This document shows, piece by piece, positions 58,909 through 64,000 of a stretch of 64,000 bases of DNA. The stretch's first letter is position 1; each line of letters starts with the position of its first letter. Source of the DNA: Leptospira semungkisensis (GTDB lineage: Bacteria > Spirochaetota > Leptospiria > Leptospirales > Leptospiraceae). The stretch is taken from positions 620,001 through 684,000 of the forward strand of contig NZ_RQEP01000019.1 in the NCBI RefSeq assembly GCF_004770055.1, given 5' to 3'. A program made the translations under genes and the position numbers. The notes under the pieces are model-generated. The model was not told the origin of the DNA. It did not search any database and saw nothing but the letters and a program-made list of their open reading frames with translations.

Positions 58909-59364
58909 TTACTTATTGAACTTTTCGTTCAACTTGCCGATGAGTTCGAGCAAGCTTCTCTCCAGATAATCCCAACCTTTTTTGTTCATCGGTTCCAAAG
59001 GCATTTTTTTCTGGAGTTGTTTGAACCGATCAAAGGATTCTCTTGCGAAATCCAAGAATCGTCTAGGAGTGATCCCCAATCTATCGAACTGAGCCTCGTT
59101 CCTATTGAATAAATCGGCGACCTTGTCTCTGTATTCGCCTTCTAAAAAATAATATCTTAAATCGACCAAGGCTTCTTCGATTGCTTTATAAATCTTAGAA
59201 CCTGGTCCGTCGTCCTTCTTAGGATCTATATCTTTCTTTTCCGACCCTATGACCCGTGCCGCTTTTGCCTTCTCGTCTAGTGCAACTTTGAGTAGCTTTT
59301 CCCGCATCAGTACGTCGGGAAGAACCGTTTTCTTTTTATCTGCCAATGTTACCGAGTTCCCCAA
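58909..59364 (-). CDS. Hypothetical protein
   Basis: A 151-residue soluble, mostly helical, charged protein (K 16% or so by eye) with no recognised domain. Helical segments include I-E-E-A-L-V-D-L-R-Y-Y-F and F-D-R-F-K-Q-L-Q-K-K. The start is a TTG at 59364, or a second TTG at 59346 that has GGGGA upstream at better spacing. It lies downstream of the rhomboid gene on the same strand. Confidence 0.6.
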   Translation of the reverse strand: MGNSVTLADKKKTVLPDVLMREKLLKVALDEKAKAARVIGSEKKDIDPKKDDGPGSKIYKAIEEALVDLRYYFLEGEYRDKVADLFNRNEAQFDRLGITPRRFLDFARESFDRFKQLQKKMPLEPMNKKGWDYLERSLLELIGKLNEKFNK

Positions 59365-59484
59365 AGGAATTAAGTCCGAATCTTCGAACGGAACCTATTC
59401 TAAGGACTTATAAAATTTATGTCCAGAAATTTCCGTTCTACTCTTGTTATATAGAAGATAGACGTCCCAAAGACGTAAATACTT

Positions 59485-60504
59485 TCAAGACTCCGGAAGA
59501 CTTCTTTTTAATTTTCTCAATTCGCAGTTTTGAAGCCATTCGCAGCGCAGACAAAACATATCCTCAGGATTGTAATCTCCAGGAGGACATAGGTTCGCAT
59601 TCTCCGATTGTATGGGCGCCAAAACATCCTCCTTCTCTTTCGCATCCGAGATCCCATACAGCTTACTTAATAGTTCTCTGTTCTTTCGGATCTGTGCTTC
59701 AAAAGGATCGCCTGTTTTTTGCTGAGGCTTTGGCTCTTCTGAAATTTCTTTTTCTTCCCAACGGCGAACGAACAAAGGAGATTTTCCTTCTCCCCAAATT
59801 TTCCTAAGACCAAGAAGACTGAATAGGCCGAATACTGCTCCTCCCAAGTGTCCTGAATTACTCATCATCCCGAATATACTTTGGGAACTTCCTCCAGTCT
59901 TATAGAATTGAAGAAGGGAATAAGAGTCGAAAGCGAATCCTATCCCGATCAAAAGCCAAGGAGCAAATTTGGCTCTCACAGGTGGGAATGCAAATCTTGC
60001 CTCTGGGAATAAGATACTGAACGCAGCCAATACTCCGAAGACTCCGCCGCTCGCTCCCACTGTAGAAGAATGATAGCTGTCCCAGATGGAATGTTCCGGC
60101 ACGAGTCCAGTCGTCCATCCTATATAAGAAAAAAGGACTACAAAGATCCCTCCCCCTAGTTGAGAGAGAAGGTAGATGCCCAGGAATTTCCAGGCGCCTA
60201 TATATCGACAGACCCAAAATCCGACTGTATAGAGACCGAACATATTCATCCCAATATGCATTAGGGAAGAAAACAAATCCTCTCCCACTACATGAAGAAA
60301 TCCGTACGTGAACACCTGCCAGTACATTCCCTTTTCTACCACTAGGCTAGGGTTCAGGCCGAAATAGTAGGTAATGATTCCCCTTCCTCCTTCTAACATG
60401 AGAAGGACCCAGACGAAAATATTGAAGAGCAGAACTAAATTTAGGGGATGGATCAGTGAGAACCCGAAAAGCTTCGGACCTGTGATCGGATTTCTCTTTG
60501 CCAT
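59485..60504 (-). CDS. Rhomboid family intramembrane serine protease with Cys4 tail
   Basis: A 339-residue rhomboid. Six helices (about 18-230) carry the dyad: nucleophile S152 in G-A-S-G-G-V-F-G and H219 in N-S-G-H-L-G-G; helix 2 has H83 and N87. After the last helix comes a basic cytosolic region and a tail with C306, C318, C321 and C327 (C-x11-C-x2-C-x5-C), which looks like a small metal-binding site and is unusual for rhomboids. It cleaves membrane proteins; targets unknown. Confidence 0.87.
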   Translation of the reverse strand: MAKRNPITGPKLFGFSLIHPLNLVLLFNIFVWVLLMLEGGRGIITYYFGLNPSLVVEKGMYWQVFTYGFLHVVGEDLFSSLMHIGMNMFGLYTVGFWVCRYIGAWKFLGIYLLSQLGGGIFVVLFSYIGWTTGLVPEHSIWDSYHSSTVGASGGVFGVLAAFSILFPEARFAFPPVRAKFAPWLLIGIGFAFDSYSLLQFYKTGGSSQSIFGMMSNSGHLGGAVFGLFSLLGLRKIWGEGKSPLFVRRWEEKEISEEPKPQQKTGDPFEAQIRKNRELLSKLYGISDAKEKEDVLAPIQSENANLCPPGDYNPEDMFCLRCEWLQNCELRKLKRSLPES

Positions 60505-60549
60505 TATGTAAGGATTAAAGGAACTGGTATCCTAGTCAAGTAGGCAAAG

Positions 60550-60604
60550 CCGGGGCGGGAATGGCCCCGGTTCGTCCTCATCCCCAGGGAGTTGGGTGAT
60601 GATT
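60550..60604 (+). promoter_or_regulatory. Structured leader upstream of mtnA
   Basis: Two stems lie in the 162-base gap before mtnA: CCGGGGC/GCCCCGG (60550-60570, perfect, 7-base loop) and TCATCCCC with GGGTGATGA (about 60577-60604). It is GC-rich against its surroundings and no ORF spans it. It may be a cis-regulatory RNA or another dispersed repeat. Confidence 0.4.
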
Positions 60605-60666
60605 TCAATCACATTCTAATCATCGTAGAATCGATAGGCCTGCTTTAGCCTGAGGGAGTAAAAAAA

Positions 60667-61746
60667 ATGAAAAAAGAGAATCTGCGCCCAATTTTCTGGG
60701 AAAGAGAAAATCTAAGACTCCTAGACCAAAGACAGATCCCAGGCAAGAAAGAATGGTTCGTTGCAAAGAATGCAGAAGACGCAATCTTCGCAATTCGAGA
60801 GATGGTGGTGAGAGGAGCTCCTGCAATTGCAATCACTGGTCTCTTTGGCGCGGTCTTGGAGCTTAGAAAATTCTCGTCCAAGCCTAGTTATTCTGAATTA
60901 CAAAATGTATTCTCCAAGATTATCGAGTCGCGCCCTACTGCGGTAAATCTAAGAAGAGCCTTCGATGAACTTGCGCAGAGAATTCCGGAAAAAAAATACG
61001 AATCCATCTCTTGGGAAACATTTAAAGAAGAATCAGAATCCTTCGCGATCTCCGTTTACGAAGAAGACTTGAGAAACAATTTACAATTAGGAAAGAACGG
61101 AGTGAGTTTATTTCCTTCTTCTCCTTCTAAACTAAAGATCATCACTCATTGCAATACCGGTGCCTTAGCTACAGCAGGACATGGAACCGCCCTAGGAGTC
61201 ATTCGTTCTCTGAAAGAAGCGGGACACGATCTAACCGTATACGCGGATGAGACCCGTCCTTATTTACAAGGAGCAAGACTTACTGCCTGGGAATTGATGG
61301 AGGAAGAGATCCCAAGTTTTCTCATCACGGACAGTATGGCGGGTTGGGTCATGGCATCCGAGAAAATAGACGCAGTGATAGTAGGAGTCGATCGCGTCGC
61401 GGCTAACGGAGATTCTGCGAATAAGATCGGAACTTATCCCTTAGCGGTTCTTGCAAAGTACCACGGAGTTCCTTTTTATATCGCTGCGACAGAAAAGAGT
61501 TTTGATTTCAGGATCCCGAGCGGTTCTCATATCCCGATCGAAATGAGAACCCAAGATGAGGTCACCCGATTGAACTTTTTAAAAAAGGAAAACGGACAAC
61601 CCATCTTAGAAGAAGGAGTCATTGCACCGAAAGGAGTAAAAGCACTCAACCCTTCCTTTGATGTGACTCCTGCGAGTCTGATCACCGCATTCATCACAGA
61701 GAAAGGGATCGTAAAGCCTGAGGATATCTCTAAAGTATTCGGATAA
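60667..61746 (+). CDS. mtnA: S-methyl-5-thioribose-1-phosphate isomerase
   Basis: A 359-residue isomerase of the eIF2B-related family. V-R-G-A-P-A-I-A-I-T-G-L-F-G-A (phosphate site), catalytic Cys in T-H-C-N-T-G-A-L-A-T, and catalytic Asp in V-G-V-D-R-V-A-A-N-G-D are all present, and A-T-E-K-S-F-D follows. It converts methylthioribose 1-phosphate to methylthioribulose 1-phosphate in methionine salvage. No other salvage gene is adjacent. GAGGGAG precedes the ATG. Confidence 0.93.
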   Translation: MKKENLRPIFWERENLRLLDQRQIPGKKEWFVAKNAEDAIFAIREMVVRGAPAIAITGLFGAVLELRKFSSKPSYSELQNVFSKIIESRPTAVNLRRAFDELAQRIPEKKYESISWETFKEESESFAISVYEEDLRNNLQLGKNGVSLFPSSPSKLKIITHCNTGALATAGHGTALGVIRSLKEAGHDLTVYADETRPYLQGARLTAWELMEEEIPSFLITDSMAGWVMASEKIDAVIVGVDRVAANGDSANKIGTYPLAVLAKYHGVPFYIAATEKSFDFRIPSGSHIPIEMRTQDEVTRLNFLKKENGQPILEEGVIAPKGVKALNPSFDVTPASLITAFITEKGIVKPEDISKVFG

Positions 61747-61747
61747 T

Positions 61748-63238
61748 CTATTTCTGAGGTTTGATGGCAACCATCGCGGCCTTGTCTTGACCCGGCTGGA
61801 ATCTCATCATGAAGGCAGACTGGAATTTATCCACTTTTTCTACCTGCCTTCTATACTTGACTACGCTTCCTTTGAAGGCACCTTTACGAACAACTAGTTG
61901 CACTTCTCCCGGATTGAAGCGAGAAGACTTAAGTACTTCTATCTTCTGTTTTACCAGTTCTATGAACTTATTCTTCTGATTGTATTCTTCAAAGACCTTT
62001 CTGTAGCCTTCTTTCTTGTCATCAGGGATCTGCCCTCTAGATCTTTGCACCATCTGTTTGATCTGTTGCACTCTTGGAAGAATCTTTTCCATTTCCTTCT
62101 CTGCAACTTGCAATCTTTTGGTCAAATCTTCGAATGCCCTTTCGTTTCTGTAATGGAATCCTAACTCTACTACTGTATCTAATTCTGCTTGAGAACCAAG
62201 ACTTGCGCAAGTCAGTCCCATATAAGCAACTACATTAGAAGAAACCAAGTTTCCACTTGAACCATTTAGGATCACATTTCCTAAACAATGGATCTTGGAA
62301 TTTAAAATAAAACCTTCGACTACTACGTCTCCGTCTACTTCGATCTCTGCGTTCTCAATGAACTTTGCATAAAGATGTCCGCTGATCTTGATGACTGTCT
62401 TTGAATCTCCCTTGATCCCGCCGGAAACCTCTAGATCTCTTCCAATCGTTAGATCAGAAGTCTCCACATTTCCTTTGACCATCAGATTCCCTTGGGTCTT
62501 CACAGAAGTCGCAGGCTCTACGTCCCCTTTTACTAAAACGTTTCCGTCGTAGTTGATATTACCGGTTCCGATCCCAACATTGGAATCGATCTGCAATTCT
62601 TGGGAAACAGTGATAGAAGTTTCCGTAGAGAAGATCGCGCCGTTGCAGGTGGCAAAGTATTCGATAAGAGGCTTGTTGTCAGCAACCAGTCCCTTCTCTT
62701 GTACATTCTTTCCGATCGTAAGTTTCGGTCTTTTAATTGGAGGAGGAGCAATCGGCTTTCCGAAAACATCCATTCCTGGTTTGCCAGGGATCCCTTCGAA
62801 AAGTGTGGAGAGTTTCTCTCCTGCTTTTACATAAATATAGCGATCGATATTTCGATAATCTGCGTGTCCATTATCGTCTATCTTGACTCGTTGTGCCTGA
62901 GGATGATAGAACTTGACCCAGCCGTCCTCTCCTCTTGTAGGGGGAAATCCTTCGGCCACTCTCGCAGAGACAGGTGAAAAATCCATTTTGGAAGTGGATG
63001 TTTGGAGTTGCTTAAGGCTTTGGTAGATACTGTCCCCGAGGATCCGTTCCTGGGAAATATCCTTATTATGAAGATACTCTAGAATAACACTAGTCGAGAG
63101 CGCACGTCCCTTGATCATCCCGGGACGAATTGTCAAATCCGCAGATAAGCCGTCCGCGCTTATCTTCAGACTGAATACGCTGTCCCAACTTGTTTCCTGA
63201 TCCGACACACCCGGGGTCTGTTCTGTACTCACAACCAT
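61748..63238 (-). CDS. FapA family (DUF342) protein
   Basis: A 496-residue protein with an N-terminal polar domain, then the DUF342 core: V-K-A-G-E-K-L-S-T-L-F-E-G-I-P-G-K-P-G, D-V-F-G-K-P-I-A-P-P, and a right-handed repeat-like run of short beta-strands (G-N-I-N-Y-D-G-N-V-L-V-K-G-D-V and following). A coiled-coil (about 365-420) closes it. Related proteins (FapA, YlxS-near polymerisation regulators) are linked to polymers or flagella; function here is unknown. It stands alone. Confidence 0.8.
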   Translation of the reverse strand: MVVSTEQTPGVSDQETSWDSVFSLKISADGLSADLTIRPGMIKGRALSTSVILEYLHNKDISQERILGDSIYQSLKQLQTSTSKMDFSPVSARVAEGFPPTRGEDGWVKFYHPQAQRVKIDDNGHADYRNIDRYIYVKAGEKLSTLFEGIPGKPGMDVFGKPIAPPPIKRPKLTIGKNVQEKGLVADNKPLIEYFATCNGAIFSTETSITVSQELQIDSNVGIGTGNINYDGNVLVKGDVEPATSVKTQGNLMVKGNVETSDLTIGRDLEVSGGIKGDSKTVIKISGHLYAKFIENAEIEVDGDVVVEGFILNSKIHCLGNVILNGSSGNLVSSNVVAYMGLTCASLGSQAELDTVVELGFHYRNERAFEDLTKRLQVAEKEMEKILPRVQQIKQMVQRSRGQIPDDKKEGYRKVFEEYNQKNKFIELVKQKIEVLKSSRFNPGEVQLVVRKGAFKGSVVKYRRQVEKVDKFQSAFMMRFQPGQDKAAMVAIKPQK

Positions 63239-63489
63239 ACTACCAGGCCAACAATCCAGATCTTAGATTTATCCGCATTTTTTTGTTCGGATGAAATCCG
63301 TTCCTAAAAACCGTTTAGCTCTTAGGAAATAAAAATTTGAACCGGCTGGTTATTCCTTTTCGCGTTTTAATTACGTTCCCTCACTATATCCTCTTGCTCC
63401 AATTATACAAGGGTCTTAGGACCAAAAAAAGACAAAGGAGGTCTATACTTAAGGACGGAATATTTTCGGAAAATATAACGTAAACAATA
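63239..63489. other. Gene-free gap before FapA
   Basis: This 251-base AT-rich stretch has no convincing gene. On the minus strand a TATAAT lies about 160 bases before the FapA ATG. An AAAGGAGG (63435-63442) on the plus strand is not followed by a start codon at useful distance. Confidence 0.4.
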
Positions 63490-63999
63490 TTAGATACCGG
63501 TTTTTTTTAGAAAAAATCCCCAAACAGCGGCCAGCTTAGGAATCTCCCCTAACTGCGTATAAAAGGGAAGATGGTCCCCGTGAGTGATCAATCTGGACTT
63601 TAAGAAGATGGAATCCATGTAGGATCTCCTACCTAAAACCTCATACAAGGCCTCGGATTCGGCAGGAGAGATCACTGGATCATCAAAACCATGTAATAAC
63701 GCGGTAGGAGCCTTCCATTCTTCCAAGAAATTGCAAGGAGAATTGTCTTTGATAAAGTCCTTGGGAAGGATCTTAAGAATAGAACCCGCTAAACTTTCCC
63801 GAAAAGAGGCATCCGAACGAACATTGGACACGAATTCCTTCTCCTGATCCCCTAGTTTCGGAAAAAGTCCAGGAGCCTTTTCTTCCGACCCGGTGCGATG
63901 GAGCCCGTTGTCTAACGCTGATTGATAATAGAATTCTTCTAAATTCTTTAGCTCAGGGCGGATCTTGGAAATATAATTATAAAGAAGAACATGTACCGC
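63490..63999 (-). CDS. Alpha/beta hydrolase, C-terminal part
   Basis: The frame stays open to the right window edge, so the N-terminus is missing. The visible 170 residues include A-P-T-A-L-L-H-G-F-D-D-P-V-I (acidic residue of the triad, after the G-x-D-D-P-V motif) and L-I-T-H-G-D-H-L-P-F (His of the triad), which fits the end of a lipase/esterase-like hydrolase. The nucleophile elbow lies outside the window. Confidence 0.65.
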   Translation of the reverse strand, partial: AVHVLLYNYISKIRPELKNLEEFYYQSALDNGLHRTGSEEKAPGLFPKLGDQEKEFVSNVRSDASFRESLAGSILKILPKDFIKDNSPCNFLEEWKAPTALLHGFDDPVISPAESEALYEVLGRRSYMDSIFLKSRLITHGDHLPFYTQLGEIPKLAAVWGFFLKKTGI

Positions 64000-64000
64000 A

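Noticed and set aside
63435..63442. Strong AAAGGAGG as a sign of a small plus-strand gene
   Set aside because: No ATG, GTG or TTG lies at usable distance, and no coding frame follows.

Overview
This 64 kb window reads as chromosomal DNA of a spirochaete of the genus Leptospira. The evidence is the mix of genes: a flgG-flgA-flgH-flgI-flgJ operon, many lipoproteins with loose spirochaetal lipoboxes, futalosine-type menaquinone synthesis (mqnC), a ThyX-like protein, FapA/GGDEF/class III cyclase signalling proteins, and moderate GC content. Species cannot be fixed from the sequence alone. I found no rRNA, tRNA, complete IS element, phage module or CRISPR array. Coding density is high and most genes sit in short operons.

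Layout. 1-5 kb: the end of an MFS transporter faces a five-gene flagellar rod/ring operon. 5-10 kb: an orphan DNA methyltransferase-like gene, a membrane protein coupled to a lipoprotein that looks like a catalytically dead class D beta-lactamase, and a CPA2 antiporter. 10-18 kb: a complete kdpFABCDE potassium-uptake locus, including the tiny TTG-started kdpF. 18-21.6 kb: nitroreductase and TetR genes diverging over a perfect dyad, then an arsenosugar-type set (ArsS radical SAM, AhpD/CMD-like protein, DUF4395 membrane protein). 21.6-30 kb: a GT87-like membrane glycosyltransferase, a membrane class III cyclase, a methyltransferase, an orphan CzcA-type RND pump, and an aldo/keto reductase-TetR operon behind a long dyad. 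30-38.6 kb: a ThyX-like double-domain protein, PQQ-type dehydrogenase lipoprotein, M20 amidohydrolase, aminopeptidase P, GT9 glycosyltransferase and a thiolase-like protein.

38.7-46.3 kb: bacterioferritin, an RNA methyltransferase with a ~400-residue repetitive disordered N-terminus, a vertebrate-type N-acetylglutamate synthase, a DCC oxidoreductase, and a tightly coupled three-gene operon of a KamA-type aminomutase, a Ddl-like ATP-grasp ligase and a haem-oxygenase-like diiron protein. 46.3-54.5 kb: HAD phosphatase, GerMN protein, diguanylate cyclase, lipoproteins, MqnC and a large membrane Fe-S oxidoreductase. 54.5-64 kb: a GC-rich repeat block, prfC, an unusual carbamoyltransferase behind a terminator-like leader hairpin, a CitE-like lyase, a rhomboid protease with a four-cysteine tail, mtnA with a structured leader, FapA, and the end of an alpha/beta hydrolase.

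The best candidate for an undescribed system is the kamA/ATP-grasp/diiron operon (43148-46220). Overlapping start and stop codons tie together an aminomutase with lysine-type substrate carboxylates, a peptide/amide ligase and a putative oxidative enzyme, which suggests a small pathway making or modifying a beta-amino-acid-containing compound. Other strong points are the degenerate beta-lactamase-like lipoprotein, the 39-bp minisatellite inside an rRNA/tRNA methyltransferase gene, and the repeat block at 54577-54809.
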